DNA from: Paenibacillus xylanexedens | Lineage (GTDB): Bacteria; Bacillota; Bacilli; Paenibacillales; Paenibacillaceae | Direction: 5' to 3' | Length of the DNA: 64,000 nt | Assembly: GCF_007676705.1 (NCBI RefSeq) | Contig: NZ_VEBF01000006.1 | Location: forward strand, 186,001-250,000 | In this document: piece after piece, positions 15,937-24,844 of the stretch | How the letters are laid out: every line of letters begins with the position of its first letter | Numbering within the stretch: position 1 is the first letter of the stretch | Translations under genes and position numbers: made by a program | The notes under the pieces: model-generated | Database searches by the model: none | Told to the model about the DNA's origin: nothing | What the model saw: the letters and a program-made list of their open reading frames with translations, nothing else

Positions 15937-17769
15937 ATGAACTTTATTCGTAACCTTATCCATAAGGCAGATCGAAGCAGTCTGTATGTTATTTTGCTTA
16001 GTTGCACGGGTATCGGTGTTTTTCTGTACATGAACAAATGGTCTTATCTTCATCTGTCCACCTCAGATTGGGTTATGGTCTACACCATGCTGGGGGCAGC
16101 ATTGATTCTGGATTATTTTACATTTCAGATTCCACCCAAAGGCAACCAGCAATCCATGGACTCATCGGTATACCTAGCCTGTATATTCATGTTTGGCGGA
16201 GCTTTCAGTCTGTCTGTGCTGCTCCCTGTCTCCATCATCCTGCTAATCAAAGAGCGCAAACTCACCTGGTGGAAACACATCGTCAACTTCAGCATCTATA
16301 GTCTTATGATTACAGGGGCAGCTGCCGTGTTTGAGTGGACTGGCGGGCAATCGGGAACATTGGACGGATATAACCTGTTTCCGTATTTCGCTGCGCTCGC
16401 AGCCTACTTCATTATTAACACGATCACACTCGGCTTGTTCTTCCATTTCTCCACGAAGGATGCATTACAGCAGATGAAGCGGGCATTCGTCACTGAATCC
16501 CTGTTAGTTTATCTATGTACGCTGATTCTGGCGCTTGTCCTGACGATTCTCGTTGTGCATAACGGCGTACTCGGTCTGCTCTTATATCTGAGTCTCAGCA
16601 TTCTGCTCTCCCACGCATTCAGGCAGTTGTTTGTGATGTATCAGACGATTGAGGAGAAGGCCAACACGGATCAACGCACAGGTCTGTTCAACCATAGTTA
16701 TTTCGAAAGTATGTTGGAAAGCGAACTGGCTAACGCACGCACACAGGGAACCCCGCTCTGTCTGGGACTTATTGATATTGATGATTTCAAAAAGTATAAC
16801 GACCGCTTTGGTCACCTTCAAGGTGACAGTCTGCTGGCCCTGCTTGGGGATTTTCTGGTGCGAAAAACGGAAGGTACACCGATCACAGCCTTTCGTTATG
16901 GAGGGGAAGAGTTCACGTTGCTCATGCCAGGCATGGAGCTGGACGAATCCTACAAGTTCATGAACAAGCTGCGCAAACAACTGAACGACACGCCGTTTGA
17001 AGGCGTTGAAGTGTTTCCACACGGATGTCTCTCCTTCTCTGCTGGCGTCGCCCCTTATCAGGTGGATATGTATAACAAATCCCAACTCGTGGATCAGGCG
17101 GATAAAGCACTGTATTATGCGAAGAAACAGGGCAAAAACAACGTGCACCGCCACGGCAGCAATGATGGCATGGAGCATGAGATTGACCTGGTACAGGATG
17201 TACGTGACATCGAGCAGCAGCTCAATTTGTTTAGATACAAGGATATGGATACGTTCAAACATTCCAAACGGGTCTACAAATATGCACTGGATATCAGTGA
17301 ATTGCTTAAGCTGGACAATGCGGAGAAACGACGTTTCGTGCTGGGGGCACTGATTCATGATATCGGCAAGCTCGAGATTCCCTGGTCCATCCTCAACAAG
17401 AAGGACAAGCTCACCGCAGAAGAATGGGAAACGATTAAAGGACATGTCACCTGGGGCAAAAAAATGGTGATCACGAACGATCGCTTTGCTGATCTGATTC
17501 CGTATATTGAATTGCACCACGAACGCTATGATGGCAAAGGGTATCCTTACGGCCTGAAGGGGAAAGAGATTCCCCGGCTGTGCCGGATGCTGACCGTGAT
17601 TGACTCCTTTGATGCCATGACGACAGAGCGGCCGTATCAGGAGACCAAGAACGTGGAGGAAGCCATTCGGGAGCTACGCGCATGTTCGGGTTCACAGTTC
17701 GACCCGGAGCTGGCTGAGTTATTCATTCGATACATTGAGAAAAGAACCGCTCAGCAACAGTTGCTGTAA
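15937..17769 (+). CDS. Membrane-bound GGDEF plus HD-GYP cyclic dinucleotide enzyme
   Basis: At 610 aa, about seven TM helices occupy residues 15-220. A GGDEF domain with active-site RYGGEEF follows, and then a HD-GYP domain with HDIGK and HHERYDGKGYP. Both catalytic motifs look intact, so it may both make and hydrolyse cyclic di-GMP. No RxxD inhibitory site is seen five residues before GGEEF. The start ATG 15937 is set by AGGAG at 8-nt spacing; a longer reading from 15868 has no SD. A structured repeat precedes it and a bidirectional terminator follows. Confidence 0.93.
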   Translation: MNFIRNLIHKADRSSLYVILLSCTGIGVFLYMNKWSYLHLSTSDWVMVYTMLGAALILDYFTFQIPPKGNQQSMDSSVYLACIFMFGGAFSLSVLLPVSIILLIKERKLTWWKHIVNFSIYSLMITGAAAVFEWTGGQSGTLDGYNLFPYFAALAAYFIINTITLGLFFHFSTKDALQQMKRAFVTESLLVYLCTLILALVLTILVVHNGVLGLLLYLSLSILLSHAFRQLFVMYQTIEEKANTDQRTGLFNHSYFESMLESELANARTQGTPLCLGLIDIDDFKKYNDRFGHLQGDSLLALLGDFLVRKTEGTPITAFRYGGEEFTLLMPGMELDESYKFMNKLRKQLNDTPFEGVEVFPHGCLSFSAGVAPYQVDMYNKSQLVDQADKALYYAKKQGKNNVHRHGSNDGMEHEIDLVQDVRDIEQQLNLFRYKDMDTFKHSKRVYKYALDISELLKLDNAEKRRFVLGALIHDIGKLEIPWSILNKKDKLTAEEWETIKGHVTWGKKMVITNDRFADLIPYIELHHERYDGKGYPYGLKGKEIPRLCRMLTVIDSFDAMTTERPYQETKNVEEAIRELRACSGSQFDPELAELFIRYIEKRTAQQQLL

Positions 17770-17804
17770 AATGACGGAGCTTCTTCTACATCTCCTGAAA
17801 AGTC

Positions 17805-17850
17805 AAAAGCGCTATCCCCGGTCTGATCGGAGATAGCGCCATTTTCATTT
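17805..17850. terminator. Bidirectional terminator
   Basis: AGCGCTATC (17809-17817) pairs with GATAGCGC (17832-17839), with AT-rich flanks on both sides. It serves the GGDEF/HD-GYP gene (+) and the 55-aa gene (-). Confidence 0.8.
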
Positions 17851-17901
17851 TCATGGAATGAATCGTACACCAGACACCTTCATTCTCGTGCAGATTCTAC
17901 A

Positions 17902-18069
17902 TTAAGATTTGGTATTCAGTTCATGTGAGGTCTGATGCAGCTCTTTAATCATCTGCTGCAAAAACATGTTGTCCTGGCGACTGATACCGTGCTGATTGTC
18001 TTGAACAAGCATCTGATGAATGTTCTTTTTGAGCAATTCACTGCGACGTTCCAATACTTCTTGACTCAT
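17902..18069 (-). CDS. 55-aa helical protein of unknown function
   Basis: ATG at 18069 is preceded by AAGGAG at 11-12 nt. The product starts MSQEVLERRSELLKKNI, continues with a charged amphipathic helix and ends ELNTKS; no TM segment or Cys. Its stop is followed by the shared terminator at 17805-17850. Its length and charge pattern recall small Spo0E-like proteins, but the Spo0E signature S-x-x-L-D is absent. I do not recognise it. Confidence 0.55.
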   Translation of the reverse strand: MSQEVLERRSELLKKNIHQMLVQDNQHGISRQDNMFLQQMIKELHQTSHELNTKS

Positions 18070-18270
18070 GTTGTTGCGTCACTCCTTAACATGTTTTGTA
18101 ATGAATTCACGTTCTTTATTAAGTATAGAGGACCTCACCCAATAGGGAAAATGGACTCAGCCTTCCTCAGCTGTGCACACCAACCCTCACCTAGCGTGAC
18201 AACATTTCACCCCTTATCGTTCTTAGATATCCTTCTAAATACTCCCTGATCCTCCCCAAGTTCCTCCAGA

Positions 18271-18308
18271 GGTCCAGACTAGGGTCTTGGACAACCTTGC
18301 GTTATAAT
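18271..18308 (+). promoter_or_regulatory. Probable promoter region of the two-component system with an upstream inverted repeat
   Basis: TATAAT is at 18303-18308. No good -35 lies at 17-bp spacing; instead the imperfect inverted repeat GGTCCAGAC / GTCTTGGAC occupies about 18271-18292. That pattern fits an activator-dependent promoter. The rest of 18070-18374 shows nothing codable on the plus strand. Confidence 0.4.
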
Positions 18309-18374
18309 GGTCCCATCCCCACATCATTAAAGTGCGTCATTAAGCTAATCCTAGATCAAAGGAGTTCTGCATTC

Positions 18375-19205
18375 ATGTCCTATAAACAAATCAAATGGAT
18401 GATCCTGCTGATCCCCACTTTCACAGTAGGCATCTGGGAATATATTCGCCATCAGTTCCTGATGCCGTACCTTTCGATGGATGCCGGGAACTGGTTAACA
18501 CCTGTTATTGTGTATCTCGTCAGCGTGACACTGCTCAGCCGATTGTTCCGCATGCTTGAAGGCGCAAGGGCAGCTCTGGAGCAGGAGCGGGCTGCCAAGG
18601 CCGCACTGGAAGCCCGCGACCAATTGGCCCGAGAACTTCATGATGGCATATCCCAATCCCTTTTCCTGCTGTCGGTAAAAACGGACAAAGCAGGCCGTAG
18701 CTTGGCCGGAAGCGGACATGAGCACGAGATCCAGGAGATTCAGAAAACCGTGCATGAAGTCAATACATATGTGAGGCAAGCCATTGCCCAGTTGCGTTAC
18801 GTTCCTGCCTCTGCTGAGGTACATGAGAACATCTCACTGCATGCGCAGGTCGAAGTGCTCGTCAAAGAAACGGTACCTGGAGCACAGATTCATTGGGATC
18901 TAAACGGTGTAACGTTCTCTGCCAAGGAGCAAGTGGAACTGCTGGCCTGTATCCGGGAAGGTCTGCTGAATGTACGCAAACATGCGCAGGCTACCCACAT
19001 TCAGATTCACGCGCAGGGTAATCCGATTGCCTGGTTCATTTATATTCAGGATAATGGGAAAGGACTAGATGGAGATCCTCTTCATCTGAAGGATCGGTAC
19101 GGACTGCGAATTACGAAGGAACGTGCTGCCGAGATGGGTTGGTCATTTACCCTCGATTCAAGACCCGGCCATACGCGAATGACAATTGGAAAGGAGCATG
19201 CTTAA
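18375..19205 (+). CDS. NarL-type (HisKA_3) sensor histidine kinase with intramembrane sensor
   Basis: At 276 aa it has two TM helices (about residues 8-25 and 40-60) joined by a very short outer loop. A coiled coil leads to the H-box ELHDGISQSLFLL (phospho-acceptor His near residue 93). The ATPase domain has 'REGLLNVRKHAQA' (N box) and IQDNGKGLDG (G box). The short sensor resembles intramembrane-sensing LiaS-type kinases. AAAGGAG precedes the ATG at 18375. The cognate regulator starts 1 nt after its stop. It lies upstream of ycnJ/ycnI, so copper or envelope stress is a possible signal, which is inference only. Confidence 0.9.
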   Translation: MSYKQIKWMILLIPTFTVGIWEYIRHQFLMPYLSMDAGNWLTPVIVYLVSVTLLSRLFRMLEGARAALEQERAAKAALEARDQLARELHDGISQSLFLLSVKTDKAGRSLAGSGHEHEIQEIQKTVHEVNTYVRQAIAQLRYVPASAEVHENISLHAQVEVLVKETVPGAQIHWDLNGVTFSAKEQVELLACIREGLLNVRKHAQATHIQIHAQGNPIAWFIYIQDNGKGLDGDPLHLKDRYGLRITKERAAEMGWSFTLDSRPGHTRMTIGKEHA

Positions 19206-19206
19206 C

Positions 19207-19863
19207 ATGGAACATGTACGTGTATTAGTTGTTGATGATCATGCGCATGCGCGTGAAGCGATCTGTAGCATTTTATCCGAGGACAGCCTGTTTGAAGTGA
19301 TTGGTACAGCTTCGAATGGACAGGAAGCGCTGGAGATGACCGGACAATGGATGCCTGACCTGATCCTGATGGACGTTCAGATGCCGGACATGGATGGGCT
19401 GGAAGCCACCCGTCAGATCAAGCTGCGCTTTCCTTATGTTATTATCGTAATGGTCACGGTATCGGATGATGTGACCTTTCTGTTCGAAGCACTGAAACAA
19501 GGCGCTCAAGGATATTTGCTTAAAAATCTAACGCCTTCCACCTGGCTTGAATACCTGCGCGCCATCGTCAGTGACGATGCACCGCTCAGCAAGGAACTGG
19601 CTTACCGGATTTTGCAAGAGTTCCCCGCACCACGCAGCGAAGATATCCAGGATAATCCGCTAACGGCACGGGAGCTTGAGATTCTGCAATGGGTATCCGC
19701 AGGATATACCAATCGGGAGATTGCTGATCAACTCGGCATTTCAGACCAGACGGTGAAGAATCATCTGAAGAACATTTTGCAGAAGCTGCAGCTTGAAAAT
19801 CGGGTGCAACTTACCCGCTACGCACTGGAGAGCGGGCTTGCAGGCCGCAAGCTTCGCAAATAA
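19207..19863 (+). CDS. NarL/LuxR-type response regulator
   Basis: At 218 aa, the receiver domain has the acidic pocket VVDDHAHAREA, phospho-acceptor Asp in LILMDVQMPDMDG and Lys in YLLKN. The C-terminal LuxR HTH is 'LTARELEILQWVSAGYTNREIADQLGIS' followed by VKNHLKNILQKL. ATG 19207 is chosen because AAAGGAG lies 10 nt upstream, inside the end of the kinase gene. Partner of the kinase just upstream. Confidence 0.93.
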   Translation: MEHVRVLVVDDHAHAREAICSILSEDSLFEVIGTASNGQEALEMTGQWMPDLILMDVQMPDMDGLEATRQIKLRFPYVIIVMVTVSDDVTFLFEALKQGAQGYLLKNLTPSTWLEYLRAIVSDDAPLSKELAYRILQEFPAPRSEDIQDNPLTARELEILQWVSAGYTNREIADQLGISDQTVKNHLKNILQKLQLENRVQLTRYALESGLAGRKLRK

Positions 19864-20060
19864 TCCTGCTGCTCCGAAGCAGGTGAATCGGTACGAAGTA
19901 GCATAGCATTCATGCTTTTGTCACAATTATGCAGGCCAATTCGTTTTTTTATAGCCCAATGTAGTCATACGCACTCATTTTGGACAAAGTTATAATGGGT
20001 TAGATTATGTTCAAAAGGCCATGATTGACTACAAATCTATAACCTGAGGGTGATGATTTT

Positions 20061-21776
20061 TTGATTTTTACAAGCTTTACCCTGAAATGGGGCAAACGGC
20101 ACTGGGCATTCGTCACCTGCCTGATGCTCGTGTGTTGCCTTGTTATGCCACAGTGGGCATCTGCCCATGCTTATATTGTTAAGGCTTCGCCTGGAGAGAA
20201 CGAGATACTCGTAACCGCTCCGGAGCGGTTGACGCTGGAGTTCAACGAATCCTTGCAGACGGCCTTTTATGATATCAAAATTACCGGGCCTGACGGCAAT
20301 CAGGCAGACGACGGAAACGTGCAGATCGATGCGAATCGCCCTCATATCCTGGAGACTGGTCTGCAGGCAGGACTCGGAAACGGAACATATTCCGTCAATT
20401 GGAAAGCTGTATCTGCCGATGGGCATCCGATTCAGGGAGCTTATGTATTCCACATTGGTGAACCTTCCGGATCGCCTGCCGGGCTGAGTGATCTTACATC
20501 GGGTTCCGGTTCAACAGGTGGGCCGCTGAAATGGATTGTATCCTTGACAGACTGGATTCAGTATCTCGGGCTGTCTATCATTCTGGGTACACTCGCATTC
20601 CTGCTGCTGCGGATCGCCCCAACTTCCATGGTTAGAGAACCTATGGACGTTCCAGGTAGCTACAAGCTGTTATGGATCAGCTATGCTGCTGCTTCTTTGG
20701 CCGCTCTGGTCAGCTTGCCACTGAACACATTGTATGAATCGGGTGTGGCGCTGGGCGAACTGAGCTGGGCACTAATCGGAAGTGCACTGAAGCTGACATC
20801 CTTTGGTCAGATCTGGATTGTACAGATGTTGATTGTCATGCTGCTGGCAGTTACCATTCTCTCCGGTTATGATCGGGATCGATCCATCCGTGTTCGTATC
20901 TGGTCATCCTATGGTTCACTTGTGCTCGTGCTCGGCTGGTTGTTCACGCATGCCATGACAGGACACCCGGCTGCTGCCGATCAACGAGCGCTGGCGATCG
21001 CCATGGACTTCATACATCTGATTGGTGCTGCTTTCTGGATTGGCGCACTAACCGCCATGGCGATATGTCTGCCTCCACTGGCGGATAAGTTGCCATCGAA
21101 GGTTCGAGGAGAAGTCTACTGGGTTGCCATTCGCAGGTTTACCGCTTGGGGAATTGGCACCGTAGCCGCTCTGGTTGCTACAGGGATATACAGCAGTCTG
21201 ATTATTCTGCCTGCACCCGTGCTGACCTCCTTGTTCACTACAGCCTATGGCCTTGTATTAATCGGCAAGATCGTCCTGCTTGTTGTGATGCTTGTCTTCG
21301 CCTGGCGTCATGCCCGACTGGCAAGAGCAGCAACGGGAAGCAGATTATCCGGCAGCCTCAAAGCCGAACTTGCCACTGGTGCTGTGATTCTCGCTCTGGC
21401 TGCCGTGCTGACACATCTGTCACCGGGACAACCAGCAGCAATCGGGCCGTACCAGGAGACGAAGACTACGGAAGATGACTCGGCGATCACACTTCAGGTG
21501 AGTCCTAATGTGACGGGAGAGAACCAATTCGAAGTGGACGTCAAACGTGCAGATGGCAGTATCGTTACTGATCTGGAACAGATCACGCTGTCACTTACAC
21601 ATCTGGACATGGATATGGGGATCTATGAGATTACCATTCCGAAAAATGACACGGGTGTGTACAAGGCTGAAGATTACATCTCCATGCCTGGACGTTGGAA
21701 TATCAAGGTACATCTCCTGACCAAAACGTTGGATGCACTGGATGCCGAATTCGAGATCGACACCGCCAAGCCATAG
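20061..21776 (+). CDS. ycnJ: YcnJ-type CopC-CopD copper protein
   Basis: This 571-aa membrane protein has a signal peptide (cleavage after WASA) that leaves His36 as the mature N-terminus, the usual Cu(II) ligand of CopC. A CopC beta-barrel domain (about 36-135) has 'DGHPIQGAYVFHIGE'. About eight TM helices of a CopD domain follow (about 170-460), and then a C-terminal extracytoplasmic about 100 residues that resemble YtkA/FixH-type beta domains. The start is TTG 20061 with GAGGGTG at 8-nt spacing. B. subtilis YcnJ is a copper importer under YcnK. No ycnK repressor is here; a two-component system lies directly upstream instead. Confidence 0.92.
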   Translation: MIFTSFTLKWGKRHWAFVTCLMLVCCLVMPQWASAHAYIVKASPGENEILVTAPERLTLEFNESLQTAFYDIKITGPDGNQADDGNVQIDANRPHILETGLQAGLGNGTYSVNWKAVSADGHPIQGAYVFHIGEPSGSPAGLSDLTSGSGSTGGPLKWIVSLTDWIQYLGLSIILGTLAFLLLRIAPTSMVREPMDVPGSYKLLWISYAAASLAALVSLPLNTLYESGVALGELSWALIGSALKLTSFGQIWIVQMLIVMLLAVTILSGYDRDRSIRVRIWSSYGSLVLVLGWLFTHAMTGHPAAADQRALAIAMDFIHLIGAAFWIGALTAMAICLPPLADKLPSKVRGEVYWVAIRRFTAWGIGTVAALVATGIYSSLIILPAPVLTSLFTTAYGLVLIGKIVLLVVMLVFAWRHARLARAATGSRLSGSLKAELATGAVILALAAVLTHLSPGQPAAIGPYQETKTTEDDSAITLQVSPNVTGENQFEVDVKRADGSIVTDLEQITLSLTHLDMDMGIYEITIPKNDTGVYKAEDYISMPGRWNIKVHLLTKTLDALDAEFEIDTAKP

Positions 21777-21903
21777 TTACACAACGTTTATATTGAAAAG
21801 TGACCCAATCTAAAATCAGTGTTGCTACAAACTGCAAATGTAGCGAAGGGGACGAAATTGATTCTGGAGAAGCGAAGCTAAAAGCTTTCTGATCTACACG
21901 AGA

Positions 21904-22030
21904 ACGGAGAGGACAGAAATAGCGTGAAGAAGCGAAGCGTTCGCCTTTATCCCCGGATTTTACCCTTAAGAAAAGGGAATCAAAAAATCTGGGGATAACA
22001 GCGATCGGAAGGTTATTCTGTCATCGAAGT
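21904..22030 (+). repeat. Structured repeat element, copy B (leader of ycnI), with a degenerate half-copy before it
   Basis: This 127-nt element is shared with 15700-15863 and keeps the same end stem (GACAGAAATA with TATTCTGTC) and inner stem (TATCCCCGGATTTT with AAAAATCTGGGGATA). It lacks copy A's extra AAGCTTTCT hairpin. The terminal stem keeps pairing: a T-G pair in copy A is T-A here. At 21849-21895 a partial degenerate 5' portion (GGAGAAGCGAAGC, AAAAGCTTTCT) precedes it. It ends 123 nt before the ycnI start. Confidence 0.7.
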
Positions 22031-22153
22031 AGCAAGTGTAACCTGCTTTTAAAGACCATTCGTAACCGAAACGTTGCCTTTGCAGAACGTAGACACTTAT
22101 TTAAGAAAATGGGCCGAATCATATATGATAAGAACTGAGAGGGGTTATTTATT

Positions 22154-22930
22154 TTGAAGAAAACATCATGGATTTCCAAACTAACATCCACTATTGCAAC
22201 AGGTACCGCAGCATTCATGCTATTCGTTGGATTCGCCAGCGCTCACGTTACGGTTAGCCCATCCGTTGCACAGACAAGCGCATGGCAGACGTATACGATT
22301 AAGATTCCTTCCGAGAAAGAATTGCCTACAACCAAGATCACGATGAAAGTTCCGGAAGGTGTTGCTTTCAAGCAATATCAACCACTGGCAGGATGGAAAA
22401 TCACCACAGAGAAGAACGATTCCAATGAAGTAACATCCATTACTTGGGAGATTGATGGCGATAACGAAGGCATTTTGGCAGGACAATTCCAGCAGTTCAA
22501 CTTCGTTGCACAGAACCCTAAGGCTGAAGCTGAAGTAGCTTGGGATGCCTTCCAATATTACAGCGATGGCAGCATTGTAGAATGGACAGGCCAGCCTAGT
22601 GACGCCAACCCGCACAGTATCACGACGATTAGTGAAGATCCGGCTGCTGCCGGTAATGCTGCGGCAGGTGGAGGTCATGCCAATGAAGGGCATGATAGTG
22701 CAGGTACAGAAGCAGCCGCTGGTGATAACGCGGCTACTGACGATAGCAATGCAAACAATGATACTACACTGGGCGATGCACTTAATGACACCGTTACAGG
22801 AGAGCCGAACAACACGGATTCAGATCCAGGTACACTGAAGCTTCAACAAGCAACATTGATTGTATCCATCTTGGCTCTGATTCTGTCCTTCTTGGGAATC
22901 GCTTTGGCGACACGTCGCAAGAAACGTTAA
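22154..22930 (+). CDS. ycnI: YcnI copper-binding membrane-anchored protein (DUF1775)
   Basis: At 258 aa the signal peptide ends FASA, so the mature protein begins with His31 (HVTVSPS), the copper-brace His of YcnI. The DUF1775 domain (about 31-160) includes GWKITTEK and VEWTGQP. A low-complexity Ala/Gly/Asp/Asn linker (about 165-225) leads to a C-terminal TM helix and RRKKR anchor. The start is TTG 22154 behind AGAGGGG. It follows ycnJ, as in B. subtilis, but with a 377-bp gap that contains the structured repeat, so it may have its own promoter or leader control. A bidirectional terminator follows. Confidence 0.93.
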   Translation: MKKTSWISKLTSTIATGTAAFMLFVGFASAHVTVSPSVAQTSAWQTYTIKIPSEKELPTTKITMKVPEGVAFKQYQPLAGWKITTEKNDSNEVTSITWEIDGDNEGILAGQFQQFNFVAQNPKAEAEVAWDAFQYYSDGSIVEWTGQPSDANPHSITTISEDPAAAGNAAAGGGHANEGHDSAGTEAAAGDNAATDDSNANNDTTLGDALNDTVTGEPNNTDSDPGTLKLQQATLIVSILALILSFLGIALATRRKKR

Positions 22931-22974
22931 GAACCAACTTGCAATTTACGTTAACTCGATACAGATTGAGATTA

Positions 22975-23026
22975 GAAAAAAGCCTATGGCATCGGGATCA
23001 ACCCCGATGTGCCATAGGCTTCTTTT
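22975..23026. terminator. Strong bidirectional terminator between ycnI and the lipase cassette
   Basis: AAGCCTATGGC-ATCGGG pairs with its complement around the loop at 22998-23002. A runs on one side and T-rich sequence on the other make it act on both strands. Confidence 0.9.
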
Positions 23027-23162
23027 AGCTATCTGCTTTCTTTATTTGGCTACCCATGTTCATTTCATTCCATGGTTTATGCGCTCAAGCATGCACGATC
23101 CACGTTCACACTCTTCTTAACGCTGATTGCCATCCGCAATATGGCTACAGCCTTGACGCTCG

Positions 23163-23435
23163 TTAGCGTTCCTGATCCGTCTGGATCATAAACTCAATGT
23201 ATTGAAGCAAGCTCTTCTTCTGCTGTTCAATGGATTGAATACGTCTGGACAGGCCCGCAAAAAACTCTTCAATCTGCTGTCTTGTATGATCTGCGGACTG
23301 GCCTTTCCAATCGTTCAAGCGACTGTATAGCGTCCTTGCTTCCTGCTCATCGGCTTGCAGACGGGCAAGCAGCTGTGTCAGTTCTTTTTCCGCAATCCGA
23401 AGATCATTCAATTCCACCAGCAATTGTCCACCCAC
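23163..23435 (-). CDS. Small WXG100-like helical protein
   Basis: At 90 aa it is predicted as a helix-turn-helix hairpin with the WXG turn at W43-K-G45 (LNDWKGQSADH) and heptad-like helices on both sides, the ESAT-6/WXG100 layout. No signal peptide. The start is GTG 23435 with GGGGAGGGG 7 nt upstream. It is the last gene of a three-gene set after the lipase with a C-terminal WXG-like domain, so it is probably the helical partner or targeting factor that pairs with that domain for type VII secretion. No secretion machinery genes are in the window. Confidence 0.75.
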   Translation of the reverse strand: MGGQLLVELNDLRIAEKELTQLLARLQADEQEARTLYSRLNDWKGQSADHTRQQIEEFFAGLSRRIQSIEQQKKSLLQYIEFMIQTDQER

Positions 23436-23487
23436 TCGTGTTCCCCTCCCCTATGTACGTGATATCAACGCTAGCCACCCAGAAATC

Positions 23488-24828
23488 CTAATTAAAATGA
23501 ACCGGACTCTCGTCCGCCTGCCGGAAAGCATCCGCCTTCTCATCAATAAAGTTCAGGAACTGGCTGGTGTGTTTCATATGCCATGTGCCAAGCTCATGAA
23601 TGGACGCGTCCAGTTGGGTGACAATTGGCTCCAGCCTGCGACTGCGGCTCGTATGCAGGTATTGGGCCATGCGGCTGCGCACCTGATTCAGCTCCGCATT
23701 GCACTGTTGTGCATTTTGCTTCCACCGCGAAGCGACACTTTTCAGTTCTTCCGGCGTTACCTGAATCAGTCCGGAAGCAGCAGCAGCCGAAGCCATACCT
23801 CCACCGCCACCAGACTTGGAACGTAACGGACCGAAGTTCTTGCTGAACGGTCCCATGTGATCCATAAGGCGCGGTGAATAGCGGATTCTCTCTCCAGTAA
23901 TCGGATCGTACAGGTCATTGGATATGTAACCATTTTTGAAATCATATTGATCCAGACTGTGGTAGTTTTCCCCGCCAAACGAGTTCTTGGCTTTATCGAT
24001 AATACTCACGCCATCATTCGCCGAGTCATAATCGGAGTTGATGTAATAGGTCGATCCCACATGCCGATCATATCCTCCGAGCGTTCCGCTAGCTACCAGA
24101 TCACTGGGATTTGCATAGTTCACAACCTGCCCGTCAAATGCACCCGCTTCAGCCTGGCGCCGCACTTCTGGCGTCAAATTACCCATTACAGATGGTGCAC
24201 TAAACGTCACGGCTGGAATTCCGGTATAAGCGGATGCATATTGTGCATTTCCACCGCCCAAGGAATGTCCGGTCATCGAGAAATTCAGATCCTTATACTT
24301 GTTCTGCATGTGACTTGCATAGTCCTCGGATTGGTACATTTGGTTGGCCCAGCCTGTAGGGGAGACGGTTTTTTCAATATCTTTTACGCGATCACCCGTC
24401 CAGTTCTCCACGTCTCTTACTCTGTCACCAGCCCAATCCTCCACTTTGGATACGCCGGTGAAGTCCTTGACGCCTTCGACCCCTTTGTCGAGCCAATCCG
24501 GCGTAAGATTATTGACAAAATTCCCGGCCTCCTGCTGGCCCTTACGAATCAACTCTCCGCCCCCGATGCGGCCATCCATGACAAAGTCAGGTACAGAGCG
24601 ATCCAAGGACGCACTTCCTTCTGTACCACGATAAGCAATGACAGCTTCCTTGGTCTCTGGATTATAAAATGTTACGGCATCAAAACCGGAAAAATTGTTG
24701 CTTTCCGTCCCCTCAAGGACCTCCCATCCGGGAAGTTCCGTTAATCGATCTCCAGCCTTTTGATCCTGATAGGCTAGATCAGACATCGTTTTATACGTTT
24801 CATCGTCAATATTGGACCCGTTACTCAA
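23488..24828 (-). CDS. Lipase with C-terminal WXG100-like domain (reverse-domain type VII effector candidate)
   Basis: At 446 aa, residues about 10-340 form a class-3-like alpha/beta-hydrolase with nucleophile elbow TGHSLGGG (Ser189), probable Asp243 (NPSD) and His290 (NYHSL). An insertion at about 118-153 carries a repeated W-(A/T)-G-D-R-V-(R/K)-D-(V/I)-E-like unit. A Gly/Ala-rich linker (339-353) leads to a helical hairpin (355-446) like WXG100/LXG modules, with Trp369 and a D-E-K-A-D-A-F end. No signal peptide, so it needs another export route. The start is TTG 24828 behind GGGAGG. The reverse order (enzyme first, targeting domain last) matches staphylococcal TslA. Preceded by a lipoprotein gene (16-nt gap), followed by a WXG gene. 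Confidence 0.8.
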   Translation of the reverse strand: MSNGSNIDDETYKTMSDLAYQDQKAGDRLTELPGWEVLEGTESNNFSGFDAVTFYNPETKEAVIAYRGTEGSASLDRSVPDFVMDGRIGGGELIRKGQQEAGNFVNNLTPDWLDKGVEGVKDFTGVSKVEDWAGDRVRDVENWTGDRVKDIEKTVSPTGWANQMYQSEDYASHMQNKYKDLNFSMTGHSLGGGNAQYASAYTGIPAVTFSAPSVMGNLTPEVRRQAEAGAFDGQVVNYANPSDLVASGTLGGYDRHVGSTYYINSDYDSANDGVSIIDKAKNSFGGENYHSLDQYDFKNGYISNDLYDPITGERIRYSPRLMDHMGPFSKNFGPLRSKSGGGGGMASAAAASGLIQVTPEELKSVASRWKQNAQQCNAELNQVRSRMAQYLHTSRSRRLEPIVTQLDASIHELGTWHMKHTSQFLNFIDEKADAFRQADESPVHFN

Positions 24829-24844
24829 TAACTACACCTCCCAT

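Noticed and set aside
16582..17520. Long open frame (312 codons) on the minus strand
   Set aside because: It is fully antisense to the GGDEF/HD-GYP gene, has no SD, and its product has no family features.
17902..18069. Possible Spo0E-like phosphatase
   Set aside because: Size fits, but the S-x-x-L-D signature is missing, so it was left as an unknown small protein.
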